A DNA stretch of 64,000 nt from Sinonovacula constricta (lineage: Eukaryota; Mollusca; Bivalvia; Cardiida; Solecurtidae), in assembly GCA_007844125.1 (NCBI GenBank), contig CM017555.1, positions 25,117,166 through 25,181,165 of the forward strand, in the 5' to 3' direction. Each line of letters begins with the position of its first letter. Positions within the stretch are counted from its first letter, which is position 1. The notes under the pieces were generated by a model. It made no database searches, was not told the origin of the DNA, and was given only the letters and a program-made list of their open reading frames with translations. Below, piece by piece: positions 13,043 through 25,547 of this stretch. A program made the position numbers and the translations under genes.

Positions 13043-13213
13043 CATGACAGCAGCCACGAAGTGGTCGGAGCAGATGTGTGTCGTCTCTGGGTTAACACTA
13101 AAATCTAACCGATTATCAACAGGAGCCGTGCTTTTTTGGTGAAACTTTTTGAATGTTATATTTTCACACATCCTAGTACCCAATCGGAACACCTCGGATA
13201 ATTCACGAATCAT
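13043..13213 (-). CDS. Unrecognised five-exon gene, exon 1 (start); 208-residue product
   Basis: The first in-frame ATG is at 13211-13213. A GTG-initiated extension to 13252 is blocked by a stop just upstream and is probably 5' UTR. The exon encodes MIRELSEVFRLGTRMCENIT onward and ends at donor ATG/GTATGT in phase 0. Joining exons 1-5 (13043-13213, 12195-12240, 11565-11638, 11141-11238, 10475-10712) gives one frame of 208 residues. All four introns have GT-AG ends and matching phases (0, 1, 0, 2), which is hard to obtain by chance. No signal peptide or clear membrane segment is seen. I do not recognise the family. The region upstream looks like a housekeeping promoter. Confidence 0.65.
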
Positions 13214-13620
13214 CTCTCGAATGTATGTAGGTAGTCGGACCACCTCGGTCACTTATCTAAATGGGACTTCTTTTAAGACAGACGTCAAAACAAAGATGGC
13301 AGCTAGGGTGACAGCTCACTACAAGACGATGCCAGTAAAACTCAAATTTGTGGCGGCTTCAAATTTAAATCATCCAATTTTAATTTACCCAGCGCAGCAG
13401 GCACGCAGCTGTCAAACGATGGCAGTGTTTATGTTTTTTGCGAACTACTTAGGCATAGTCTTCTTCCGACTTCCGGCGAACAAAACGATCGTGATTTCAA
13501 TAAGTATTATTGCACCAGATACATCCGAGGGACGATTGTCCCGAGGACGGAATTACCCGAGGAGTTCCGATTGCCTAGTACCGCCATTATCACGTGATGT
13601 ACGCGTAGTTTCCTAAATAT
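13214..13620 (-). promoter_or_regulatory. Probable promoter/5' UTR of the five-exon gene
   Basis: This stretch is less AT-rich than its surroundings and contains CpG dinucleotides. It has ETS-like ACTTCCGG (near 13468), a YY1-like AAGATGGCAGC (near 13292) and a CRE-half-like GACGTCA (near 13282), a TATA-less housekeeping pattern. Motifs are short and were found by eye. A 155-codon plus-strand ORF also spans it. Confidence 0.4.
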
Positions 13621-14095
13621 TAACACAGCTTTCAGTTGTCCGTCTATTGCTTTAGTTTACATCGGAAGTTTTCTATGACTCTTGGTGGGGGCGCTGAGAC
13701 GGGTTCAAACTATTTATATAGAGTAAACAACGTGACGTCACGACTCAGCGGGCTCTTTACTATATGTCTAGGATTTAAATGTACCTACACGTAAGCCCAT
13801 TATTAGACCACGAACCACCACCATTGGCCAATCAGCGGCCAGTATTCAGGTTTCTATATCGTATAGAGACGTTTTAAGCATGATTCTGTCTAACCCACGA
13901 ATCTCGTGCAATCTGCCCTATGTTCTGATAACGTTTTATGTCAGCGACCATGTCGAATAAGACAATACTTTTGTGGAGTAAAGCAAATTGAACCGAAAAA
14001 ACATAGAGCACTACCCCTCCCCCTTGGAAACGTATAAATAAAATGAAAAATCAAAGAACATGAAAAAATACAGGAGGATAACGGACGAAAGGAAA

Positions 14096-14097
<2 letters not shown>
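13621..14097. other. Intergenic, nothing recognised
   Basis: No gene could be supported. A TATTTATATAGAG motif near 13713 is TATA-like, but nothing coding follows it. Confidence 0.45.
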
Positions 14098-14191
<94 letters not shown>

Positions 14192-14211
14192 AGAGAGAGA
14201 GAGAGAGAGAG
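14098..14211. repeat. (GA)n microsatellite
   Basis: About 114 bp of GA dinucleotides with two GAAA interruptions near the right end. Confidence 0.97.
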
Positions 14212-16104
14212 TTAAATTTACGTAGACAACTACACTTAGTATCTATCCCTAATACAGATACAACAATGTATAGAGTTGATCAACAAAAATATCAGCTCCA
14301 TTTTTGTTCCGTTCTGTCCGGATGTCTTGTGCATAGATTGCCTATATACCTTAATTGTTCAGTCACTTGTAAGTGCATCAAATGATTTTTACCAAACTTA
14401 ATCTGTAATGCACCCAAATTATCCGATTCAAGTTACTTATAATCCATATTTTATAATTTGACAAAGTTTTGAGTTGACAGAAATTGTACTGTATTGTATT
14501 GTATATCTCGGTCTATAACATATCTGTTTGGCTTGATCGCAAGGAAATGTAACAACGCGAAACCTCCTCACAACCCGTTGTTAGTTTCTGTCTCGATTCT
14601 CTCACAGATGTTAGTTTAATGTCTGATTTGGATCATTATATTTATATTCTAATTAATTCCGACTTAAGTAAAAGACATAGCATTGTGAAATGAGACATTT
14701 CACTCGTACATAAAGAATGGGTCCGGATCATTTTTAACCACAATTAATCTGGAAGGCGTCTAAATTAACAGAATCAAGTCACAAATACTCCCTTCTTTAT
14801 AATTTGATCTTACTCTTAGTTTTATTAATTATTTTGTTAAATTCGTTGCCAGGAAATGTAAAAACGTGAAATGTAATAACCTTATTATATATCGTGTTAT
14901 TATTACATCTCGTGTCTCGTGTATCTGTCCCAATCTTTTAAATCTTGTTTTGCGTTTCGACAAGGTCTAAATCGGTGTTGGAGTTAAGATATAAAATTTC
15001 CAAATGTAAGTTTCGTAAGATTTATTTACCATGTTTGTTTGTATTTTAATATATATTTTTCATGCATCATGGATATAAGAGCAATTTATGTATTTATTTA
15101 TGAACTAGCCTATTTGTATTATTTATATAATATGATACGAGTGTATGGTACAATATTTGTTAAGAGTATGTATCTCAAATGGACGGTAGTTTTCATATAG
15201 TTTAACCTGTTTTTCATAGTGTTTCTGTTCCGATATAAGGTGTACAATCTTCATATAGTTGAAGGAAATAAACATCTAGTCGAGTCATTTCCCGGGAGTA
15301 ATATCTTATCATTTCACTTTGCTATAAGTAACGTGCAAGTAAATTTTAAGGTTTACCGGATTATATAAAGGCCTTGGTATGGTTGATTTATAGTTCGCGT
15401 CTTACACTTAGTCAAATTTCCTGAATCAAAGAAACATGTAAAGTGTATCAATGAAATGTTTGCATTACGACACGACAAGTTAACGAAATGTGCGCTTTTT
15501 ATTTAAACTTCATGGTTTAAACATAGTTTGTTAGTTACCCTATACTGTTAAAAAGTAACTTATCATTTTATTTTCAACAATAATGAATGAAGCGTTCCGA
15601 TTGACTTAAACGATCACTGTTGATGAACAGATTGCAGTGTTCTTTGCATAGGTGTCCTAGTTGTTAGTTCATATGTCAATCATACATTGAGTTGAGCTGC
15701 GAGGAACAATCTTTTTTTTCCTCTTTTTTTTAATTTGAACATTTTTGGTAAAAATGACATGGTTTTCGTACACATACACATAATTATGTTACGTTGTTAA
15801 TTTTTATAACACATCAACAAATCAAAATAATAAGTTAGACATGAGATTTACATTGCGATCAATATTGTCTTGTCAACCAATCTTAAAAAAACCTAGACAT
15901 TTGACCAGTATTAATTTTCCTCGATATCTGGTCACACAAGGGTTGTGGCATTGTATTTTAATATGTAAGTGTGTTACTGCTTGAGAAGTAGCAATATCTG
16001 AAAGCGATTGTTTTTATTTGATCCCTGGTGAAGACTTTCTTTTGATAAAATATTAGCTGTGATACAAGTAGATAGTCCATACCTGCGACAGATGTTATAA
16101 TAAA
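14212..16104. other. Intergenic, nothing recognised
   Basis: AT-rich, stop-dense in all frames, no repeat structure noticed. Confidence 0.5.
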
Positions 16105-16510
16105 ATGGATGGGTTTAACATGCATTTTGATAAACAAATGGCTGGCTTTAATGATTACCCAATGACTAGTTTATATTTTGATAAAACAAAGTCTAATGTT
16201 ATTTTGATGAACAATTGGATGGTCTATATCGCCAAAAAATAACTCGACCAACCACTGGCGAGGCTGTATTCGAATAAACAAATGGCTCATCTATACTTGA
16301 TAACCCTATGGCTGGTTTATATTTGGATAAACAAGCATTTAAACTTATATTGGATAACATGACTGGTTAATTTTATTTTATTTTTGTTAATGGGTGTGGT
16401 ATTTTTATTAACATTGACTAGTTTATATTTGGATAAAACAATGGCTGAACTATATGTAGATAAAAGAATGGCTATGTTATATTTGGATAAATAAATCGCT
16501 GGTTTATACA
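16105..16510. repeat. Degenerate tandem repeat (GGATAAACAAATGGCTGGTTTATATTT-like, ~30-45 bp)
   Basis: Variants of TTTATATTTGGATAAA and ATGGCTGG alternate about ten times with irregular spacing, at about 16126, 16171, 16275, 16317, 16350, 16418, 16440 and 16480. It is an old, eroded minisatellite. The 64-codon minus-strand ORF here (LSKYNIAILLSTYSSAIV-like) is its translation. Confidence 0.75.
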
Positions 16511-17054
16511 ACTTTTATAAAAAAAAAACAGAATTTAGTTGTATAAATCAACTTTTCCTATAGGTTCACAAAGAAGAAGGAATGTGCTTCAAAAGCACCA
16601 TAACTATTTTTTAAGAAAACGAAACTGTGGAGATATATTATGATAAACTATTTTCAGAGTTTTATTTATTAACCATAAACTGTATTTCTTCTTCGTGAAA
16701 AGGGGTTCGTTTTAAGCATATTTTTATAATATTTTAAATGATCCTTACCTGGGTAATCATAAATTAAAGCATACTGTGGAATGTTCTCTTTCATTGTTTT
16801 GTCCAGGTACGATTCTATCTTAACCACAACATCCCCTGAAAAGTATTATAAAAAATCGTTTTCATCTTCAATAACAGCAATAGCAACATCGTAACATTTA
16901 ACAACAGTATACATGTAAATCACTGGCACCAACAACAGCAGCAGAGTATTTGTCATCGTCATCGTCATTCTACCTCACCTCTTCCTCCACCTCTTCCTCC
17001 TTATCATCTTTAACACCTATCATTATAATCATTAACAATATCAGCAGCAGCATA
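16511..17054. other. Intergenic; triplet-rich approach to the CTA array
   Basis: AT-rich. From about 16925 it becomes rich in CAACAGCAG, TCATCGTCA and CCTCTTCCTC triplets that grade into the CTA array. Confidence 0.5.
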
Positions 17055-17231
17055 CTACTACTTCTTCTACTACTACTACTACTTCTACTACTACTACTAC
17101 TACTACTTCTACTACTACTACTACTAGTACTACTACGACTACTGCCACTACTACTACTTCTACTACTACTACTACGACTACTACTACTTCTACTACTACT
17201 ACTACTACTTCTACTACTACTACTACTACTT

Positions 17232-17262
<31 letters not shown>

Positions 17263-17540
17263 GACTACTACCATTACTACTACTTATACTACTACTACTA
17301 CGACTACTACTACTTATACTACTACTACTACTACTATTTCTTCTACTACTACTACTACTACTACGACTACTACCACTACTACTACTTCTACTACTACTAT
17401 TACTACGACTACTTCTACTACTACGACTACTACTACTACTACGACTACTACTACTACTACTACTACGACTACTACTTCTACTACTACTACGACTACTACC
17501 ACTACTACTACTACTACTACTACGACTACTACTACTACTA

Positions 17541-17573
<33 letters not shown>

Positions 17574-17666
17574 TTACGACGACTACTACTATTACTACTA
17601 CTACGACTACTACTACGACTACTGCTACTACTACTACTACTATTACGACGACTACTACTACTACAT
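17055..17666. repeat. ~610-bp (CTA)n trinucleotide array with CTT, CGA and CCA variants
   Basis: CTA repeats with interspersed CTT, CGA, CCA and ATA units. All frames stay open, giving polyleucine on the plus strand and polyvaline on the minus strand. These are not genes. The variant triplets occur in repeated longer blocks (e.g. ACGACTACTACTACTTC), indicating higher-order duplication. Confidence 0.97.
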
Positions 17667-17739
17667 TAACATCAGTATGAGGCAGCAGCATCTAAAATAC
17701 CCTCATAATCACGTTCGACATTTATAGGAAAACTGGTAT

Positions 17740-18230
17740 CCGACAGTTTGTTTATATCATATACATGTAACAATATAGAATGCCTGATATGGCAAATGTG
17801 AGCATAATTTCTCCATAACCTTATACTATATTCTAAGTAAATGCAAATTTGATCACTTCCTTAAGTTTTAAGCAGAGCGAATCATAAAAATGCTCTAAAT
17901 GCCTATTATTTCCAAAACCAAAAATTAAATTGTGAATTTCTGCTAACAACAAATATCGACGTCACAGCGAATTACCCGGATTATGACATAGCGTGATATC
18001 AAAGAGTCGCCAAGTGATTTCCTTCGTTTAACAATAGCCTAGCTAACTGTGCAGGTTGGCACAGACAGGAAATACATTGTGTAATGACGAGTTGACGCGC
18101 CACATTTCAATTATATGTAGGACATCAATAAGCAGCATTTTGCGGGATATTTCCATGAAACAAAAATTTATTTGGATGTTTGAGAGAGAGAAAATGGCTC
18201 TAAACCTTCTGATACCATATTTAAACCCTT
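17740..18230. repeat. Diverged copy of the region flanking the IRS stop codon
   Basis: Collinear with 37600-38080, same orientation, about 65-75% identical by eye with indels. Matching anchors are TACATGTAAC, CTTATACTATA, CATAA..ATGC..TAAATG, AAATATCGACGTC, the strongest ACAGACAGGAAATACAT, TGTAGGAC and CTGATACCA. Similarity fades before the position of the IRS stop codon, so this copy carries no visible IRS coding sequence. Confidence 0.75.
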
Positions 18231-20637
18231 TACTTGCTGAAAACACCATATGTGTGCGGGACGTTCTATATTAATGGTGTGAATGTTGTTTACAGCAGGT
18301 AAAGGGTAAAACAAATACATATTATTTTAAAAGGAAAACCACGATAACTCTTACTTCTAAGGTGATGTTATAGCATTATTCAGGTATTCCTCTATGACGT
18401 CGGTATCTGTTAAGCATCGTGGTTGTTAATTGATATGGAAATAATTAACATTTAATGCGGGTTTTTTTTCTTAACGATTTGCACTGTCTTACAGTTGATG
18501 CAGTCTTCAAAATCGTATTTACCTAGATTAAATTATAAGTAAATGCAAACATTATGCATTGATTTAAAAAAACAAACAGGAGTAATACATTGTATTTTGT
18601 AGGCAGATAGTTAACCTGATACCGACGTTATAGTCCCTTATCCTAACCCGAATCATCGTCGGATACCCACTTTCGACTATTCCCTAGTTTCGAAATAAAA
18701 GAAATGTTTTAGTTATCTCACTTGTGGGAAGGTATTTTCATATAACCTATATAAGGAATATAATATTCTCTACGTTGCATAAAAATAATTATAATAATGC
18801 AGTTACTAGGGAAAAAATGCATTAGTAACTTTTTGTTGATTATTTTTAAAATCACTGTCAAACTGGCAGTGTCTTGAAATTACAAGCTTACAGTATAACT
18901 TAACTGCTTAGCCCCAGGCACCCTTCATTACCAAATTGAGAAAGGAAATTGTTATAATATGAAGCACAATGAACGCTCCATTTTTTTAAAAGAGGATTGA
19001 CATATGCAGTACTTTTTTCTTTTATGTTGGTCACCTGTATACATTGTACAAATTGTCAAAAGTACATTAACATTAAAGTATATGTGCTTTAAAATTTTCT
19101 TCTGTCTTTTATCCCCGCTGTCAGTAAGTGTTTAAACATTTTTTGCTGTTTTCATCCACCCCCTCTCTCGTGTATATTGCATATGTGTGCATCCATAACT
19201 GTTGAACTGTTGTTAAACCTTAGCTAGCTTAACACATATTTATACAACTCTGGCAAATAGTGTTGCTCCAGATCAGGCAGATAGCAGCTGGGAGTTGTCT
19301 AATAAGAATCTGCACTATTTGCTGCTAAATCTCTAGCAATATGTCTAGGCACCTTTGCCTTGCAATGTTAAGTAGATGACTGGGTTATTAACAAATGTAG
19401 CAAGCTACGGTTTTAAGTGATTTTTCTCAAAGTATTTACTTATATCTTTATCTTCATTGGAAAAACTTTGTTGAACCAGAATGCATACTGGAACTAAATT
19501 TTAATTCTTGTCACAAACTTCAAAAGAGTGTGTTGTCTTTAAGTTGTGAGAAATTTAAGCTTCGCAACACTTTAACTATTTTAAGCAATTTTTAGCCCAG
19601 TTAGACATGTATTTGAACTGTGCACGTGGTTCTTTATTGTCATAAAACTACTTAAACTGGCTAAGTCAATTAACAATTAAGAGGGCAAAATACATCAACA
19701 AAGACAATATGAGTGTGGATATGTGTATTTAATATCAAACATAGGGTAATAAATACAAGCTTATTTCTAATACCATACATTAATATAATCAGAACGGACC
19801 ATTCAACCATACCATCTTTTAAACTTGCATTTCAAACATCCCATCATTCCGATTGTATCAACAATAAAAAAACACATACATTTATTCCTAAAAAGGTCCA
19901 TATAAATATATTGATTTACAGAGACAATATTCATATGGTTTTATACCCAAAACATTAATGTGTTCAAATAGTGACATTGACATCAGAAAGTAAATTGAGG
20001 AATGATAAAAAAATGTATCCATTGACATATAAAACATAAAAGGTAAAATAAAGATAAAGATGTAGATTTAGGTCCATGCATTTGTATAGATGTTATTTAT
20101 TTGTGGTCTAGATACAAAGTTCGATGGTAATTCTATAAACTGGCTTTTTTCTGTATTCCTTTTTATAAAGCTTTAACAGTTACCTTCTTTTTTATTGTAT
20201 TGAAAGAATACAAAAATATTGGCTTTCAGAAACAAACATTTCAAGAAAAATATCCTGAACGTGGTGGCTTTAAAGTACAAACTCACCAAAGAGTAAGTGG
20301 CAGTAGTTTGTGTATGTATTTCTCTTCGTCTTAAGTCAAATTTAAAAAAAATGTTTTGACATTTTAGATGCTCACAAGTAACATGTTCAATCATTTTCTT
20401 AAATGTCATAATCTGGACAAACCTTCAGTAAAAATCTACAATAAAAACCTAAATTTTATTTTAAACCCAAAGACTTTGAAAAAGAGTGCTCACAAACAAT
20501 AGGTAAATAAGAAAAGGTCCTATCAAAATTTTCACAGATATTTAAATTTTATCTACCTGTAGACAAAGGCAAACAAGGTAAATGTAAATTTGACAAAAAA
20601 AAAACACAGAGACGAGACATAACACACAAAAAGAAAA
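18231..20637. other. Intergenic, nothing recognised
   Basis: No supportable gene. ORFs here (for example 19713-19958 and 20173-20409) are AT-rich with no motif. Confidence 0.5.
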
Positions 20638-21535
20638 ACCATCAGTTACCGCCTTGGAACGGTCAGTCGGCAAAAGGGCCAACTGGGGTGCTTAAACCTG
20701 GTTTGTGGAGCGCTCAAACCTCGCACTTCCTGAAGGGTTTTCTATTTAACAAACAGTGTAAATAAAAATATCCCGTCAAAGTGAAACAACTAACAGTAAG
20801 CACCTGCATCGAGAGTTAAAACAGATATAATGAATAATTAAGCCATAGATAAAGTAACAATAGTAACCCGTCTTTTTTCTCTTAGTATGATGGATATTAT
20901 CAAATCAGTTATTTTTTCACAATGGAGTATAAGGGTTTCAATCAGTTTTTAAGTCTGGCTTTACAGAAAATCCCAAATGTGTGTAAAAGCAGATTCGACA
21001 AATATGGAAAGTGTCATTACGTTTAACTACTTGCATTACATTTGTTTAACTTTAAGCAATACTATAAATCTCCCCGTGCATGTAATCTATGTTGTCGTTT
21101 AGTTCATCCTATAAGCATTGTTACGTGTATTTCCTTTGATGGACATTGGACTTTGGTTCCTCAATTCCGTCTTAACATGAGCAGGATGCTACAACCATTT
21201 ATTCGTTTCTGGTCATGTTTTTTCTTGATTCAAAAAGTTAATTTCACTTATAATCAACCATTTTTGTAGTTTTTCAAATCAAAATAATACCCCTTTTTAT
21301 TCTTAACACTATGTTGGCATTATTTTTCAATGACGTCACTACTTTCGTCATATCTTATCAAAGAAAACATCAGCGCTTGGACATTTTGTATTCAAATAGA
21401 TTGGTTTTCTTTTCATTGGTTGCATTTGAGAAACCCATCCGGATATGCAAGGTTAGAGCTCGGTGAAACCGGTTTAAGCACCCCAGTCGGCCCATTTTGC
21501 CGACTTACCATTCTAAGGTGGTAACGGTCGATTTT
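20638..21535. mobile_element. Long inverted-repeat (foldback) element
   Basis: The left arm at 20638-20750 and right arm at about 21400-21535 are inverse complements at roughly 75-80%. They share CTGGGGTGCTTAAACC, GTCGGCAAAA.GGGCC and GGTAAC/GTTACC motifs. The 650-bp centre is AT-rich and noncoding. The outer ends and target duplication are not clear. It is likely a MITE or foldback. Confidence 0.7.
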
Positions 21536-21539
21536 GCTC

Positions 21540-22410
21540 TTTTTCGTTAAATGATTCATCACAAATTTGTTCTCACTTTTCACTTGGCTTGCATGTGAAA
21601 TACCTTTATCCTACGCCTTTCCAGAGTTTGGTATATGTTGCAATGCTCATATGACAGTCTTATACATTGGTTTCGATTTGATCCTCTGCATCCAGGCATG
21701 GTTCACCAATAATATTATGTCAATCAATATTAATTGTTCTCCTGCATCACCATGTCATTTCTGGCTTGTTTTTTCTGCCTCAAATCTCAGCTGTTGTGAT
21801 GCTGTCCTAGCAATTCCTGAATCAACTGAAATAGGAGTTCCAGCTTTCACTGTAAGCTGTCTTTGTTTCCTTGTCTAAATTTACTTGTTTGATATCTGGC
21901 ATAACAGGCCCTTTACATAGCAGTATTATGTTGGGACCTTCAGGGATATCACCGACCAGTTTTTGGCTCAAAATGCTTGCACTGGAGTATAAAGCTCGAC
22001 CCTTAAAGAAAAGAATAACAAATTGCAGCTACACAACAACAGTCATAAAACTGAAATCCAGCTTTTGCCTGGAAGAAATCCTAAAACATTTAAATCAAAG
22101 AACCACCGGATCAATGCCAGTCAGCTGGAATACGTCACCGCATTAGGACCTATGCTAAACTGGGACTTGAACCTACACAGAAAAAATAATGCGTTAGATG
22201 GTTAAATACTGTCTGACAGTAGACGATAAAAAGAAAGAAAAACTCAGACATTACTGTTATAAGCTATTCCAGCTTTATATGATGTGACAGTAGTTTTACC
22301 ATTATATTCATCTGATATATTCTATCAACAAAATATATAGCTGTGTTTTTGTGAATGACTGTGTTCGATAAATGAATAATGAGTAAAACACTATAAATTA
22401 GTAATGTAAC
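21540..22410. other. Intergenic, possible eroded repeat
   Basis: Several medium ORFs (21567-21878, 21871-22146) show no recognisable domain. The minus strand at 21850-21900 reads a short coding-like VNLDKETKTAYSESWNSYF that stops at once. It may be transposon debris. Confidence 0.35.
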
Positions 22411-24228
22411 AAGAGGGCCATGATGGCCCTTAATCGCTCACCTGATGTCAGAGGCTTTTAGTAGGCTCAAATCTGGCATCAATTAATTAAGAGTTCTTTA
22501 CTTTAGAAATCTTAGGTGAAGATTGGACCATTAGTGTGGCCACTATGTTGATAACATTTTCTAGAATTTTACTCAGTGACCTACTGAATCCACATGACTG
22601 ACTTCAAAACATGTGTAAGATTTCATACTGGCAAACATGCTGGTCAAATTTTATGAAGAATGTGCCTCTTAAGTGTTTTCACAAGATTTTTCTAAAATGT
22701 ATCCTAGTGACCTACTTTTTGACCCCACATGACCCAATAACGAACTCATCCGGGATTTCATATAGACAAACATTCTGACCAAGTCTGATGAAGATTGGCA
22801 TATAAATGGAGCCTCTAGTGTGTTTACAAGCTTTTTCTAAGATTTAACCTAGTGACCTACTTTTTAACCCCACGTGACCCAGTTACGAACTCACCCAGGA
22901 TTTCATGATGACAAAGATTATGACTAAGTTTGGTAAAGATTAGGCTTAAATGTGGCCTCTAGTGTGTTCACAAGCTTTTTCTAAGATTTGACCTAGTGAC
23001 CTTCTTTTTGACTCCACGTGACCCAGTTACGAACTCATCCAGGATTTCATGCAAACAAACATTCTGACCAAGATTGATGAAAATTGGGCTATAAATGTGG
23101 TCTCGAGTGTGTTCACAAGCTTTTCTAAGATTTGACATAATGACCTACTTTTTGACCCCACGTGACCCAGTTGCAAACTCATCCAAGATTTTATGTAGAC
23201 AAACATTCTGACCATGTTTGATGAAGATTGGGCTATAAATGTGGTCTCGAGTGTGTTCACAAGCTTTTTTTTAAGATTTGACCTAGTGACCTACTTTTTG
23301 ACTCCAGGTGACCCAATAACAAACTCATCCAAGATTTCATGTAGACAAACATTTTGACCAAGTTTGATGAAAATTGGCCTACAAATGGGGCATCTAGTGT
23401 GTTTACAAGCTTTTTCTAAGATTTGACCTAGTGACCTACTTTTGGACCCAAGGTGAACCAGTTACTAACTCATCCAAGATTTCATGCAGACAAACATTTT
23501 GCCCAAGTTTAGTGAATATTGGGCTATAAATGTTGTTTCTAGTGTGTTCACAAGCTTTTCTAAGATTTTACATAGTTACCTACTTTTTGACCCCACGTGA
23601 CCAAGTTACGAACTCATCCAAGATTTCATGTAGGCAAATATTCTGACTAAGTTTGATGAAGATTGGCCTATAAATGGGGCCTCTAGTGTGTTCACAAGCT
23701 TTTTCTAAGATTTGAAGTAGTGACCTACTTTTTGACCCCACGTGACCCAGTTACGAACTCATCCAAGATTTTATGTAGACACACATTCTGGCCAAGTTTG
23801 ATGAAGATTGGCCTTTAAATGGGGCCTCTAGTGTTCACATTTTTTTTTGTAAGATTTGACCTAGTGACCTACTTTTTGACTCCAGGTGACCCAGTTACGA
23901 ACTCTTTCAAGATTTCATGCAGACAAACATTCTGACCAAGTTTGGTGAAGATTGGGCTATAAATGTGGTCTCTAGTGTGTTAACAAGTTTTTCCCAAAAT
24001 TTGACCTAATGACCTACTTTTTGACCCCAGGTAACCCAATAATGAATTCATCCAAGATTTCATGCAGACACACATTCTGACCAAGTTTGATGAACATAAG
24101 ATAAAAATTGTGGCCTCTAGTGTGATTACAAGCTAACATGTTAACGACGAACGACGGACGACGAACGGACGCCGGACGAAGCGGTTTCACAAAAGCTCCC
24201 CTTGAGCACATTGTTCTTTGTGAACAGT
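22411..24228 (+). mobile_element. Non-autonomous element with ~145-bp tandem monomers, copy 1
   Basis: The 5' end has AAGAGGGCCATGATGGCCC (a hairpin) followed by CGCTCACCTG. The interior has about ten monomers marked by GACCTACTTTTTGACCCCAC at about 22709, 22853, 22998, 23141, 23288, 23431, 23578, 23722, 23867 and 24010, a period of 143-147 bp. A GACGGACGACGAACGGACG-type tail and AAAGCTCCCCTTGAGCACATTG close it. No transposase is present. Shorter copies lie at 27667, 42534, 51118 and 55790. Bivalve genomes are known to carry mobile elements with internal tandem repeats. The exact family is unconfirmed. Confidence 0.88.
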
Positions 24229-25547
24229 CTGTCCTCCGTCTGGTTGTTCAATCTAGCGTAGTCATGAAAACGTTTCAGTATTGATTTCGGTCGATCCATA
24301 TTTAAAGCAGATTTCGACAGCTAAGAAGCTTAATGCTCAGCATCTGATTATCAAAACGTATCCTGTTGATTTTGTTTACCTCGTGATGTGGTTCTTTTGT
24401 CTGTCGATGCAATAACAACTTATAATAAAGCGCAATGGGGTAACAATCCCATACACTTAAAAGTCCCCTAAGACCGTGAACGTCAAAATATTGTGAATAT
24501 TGATCAAATGCTTGTTTACACTGTGGCCATTTTGAGAAAACCCCTATTCCCCCTTGTTCACTTACCAGTTGATTACTGTCCGACATCGTTGAATCCAAAT
24601 GCGCCTTAGTCGTTTGTTTTGAGAAAATCGATTCAGTGAAACTGTTCTGTTTTGACCATCCTCCCGCGATAAACACCTTAACATATGCGGCAATACTTAA
24701 GAGATTTTCGATTACGGGTTGGTTTCTCTTTTTTTATAAACTTTCCTTGTCACTCGGAGAGTACTCAAGGGCAGACAACTTAGTTATCGCAAAAGCCAAT
24801 AATCTGTAGCGACCTCCGCAGTCATTGTATTACAGACGGCCAACTTGAGATTGTATAACATCGGCCAGTTACTTCTCCCAAGTTGATTTATTTATTTACT
24901 GGCCAAGGAATGACGGGATGGACAATCCTGAATTTAGACACTCGTGCAATTATTCTTCTATGATAATTTTCACCAATATCTGTTATTTTACGTTGTATGG
25001 TTACAAATATTGTTAATATTTTATATCAATGAAATATGTTCTGTTTAAGCTAAAACTTATTATGCTGCAGTAGATTGGCTATCTTCTTCCTTTTGTCCGT
25101 TTTTCTTCTGATGATCCGTTTACACAGCTGCGCATGTGTCGAAAAGGAATCGGAGTTCCCAGCCAAAAGAGCTCGCGCTAAAATAGAATAACCGGCCAAA
25201 AAAAGTGTCACTAACACTTTTCTCCGTCGGTGACTTCTTACATCAATATTCAAAAATTATGAGGCATTTTTCTTGTCATATTTATATTCAGTAATCCGGT
25301 ATCATTACAGGCTTTCGTTTCAATACAAAAGAATGGAATTTAAAGACATTTTCCCCCAAAAAAGTCGCTTTTAGCCATATCGGAAAGAGACGCTTTAACG
25401 AGCTACACTCTTATCCCCTCTCCTTCCCTTATATCAATGCATCCTGATGCTGCGTTCAGCCGAGGAGACGCTGCCCCTCTAAGCTATTAACCACCAACTG
25501 TGATAAGGCGTCTTCCAATTTTGAATAGCTAAAAAATGAGTACTTAC
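24229..25547. other. Probable intron or intergenic region
   Basis: No exon could be supported. A GTG-initiated minus-strand ORF at 24302-24676 contains ATGTCGGACAGTAATCAACTG, shown here in part as MSDSNQL, directly before a perfect GTAAGT donor (24565). That is one possible tiny first exon, but there is no second line of support. Confidence 0.3.

Noticed and set aside
13149..13616. 155-codon plus-strand ORF
   Set aside because: It lies across the 5' end and promoter of the minus-strand five-exon gene. It has no recognisable domain, and the higher local GC content favours chance ORFs. Kept only as a possibility if plus-strand transcripts exist.
16950..17691. Polyleucine and polyvaline ORFs (up to 239 codons)
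   Set aside because: Translation of the CTA microsatellite on either strand.
24566..24676. First exon MSDSNQL before a perfect GTAAGT donor
   Set aside because: Seven codons and one donor are too little evidence. The longer ORF relies on a GTG start. Recorded in the region entry only.
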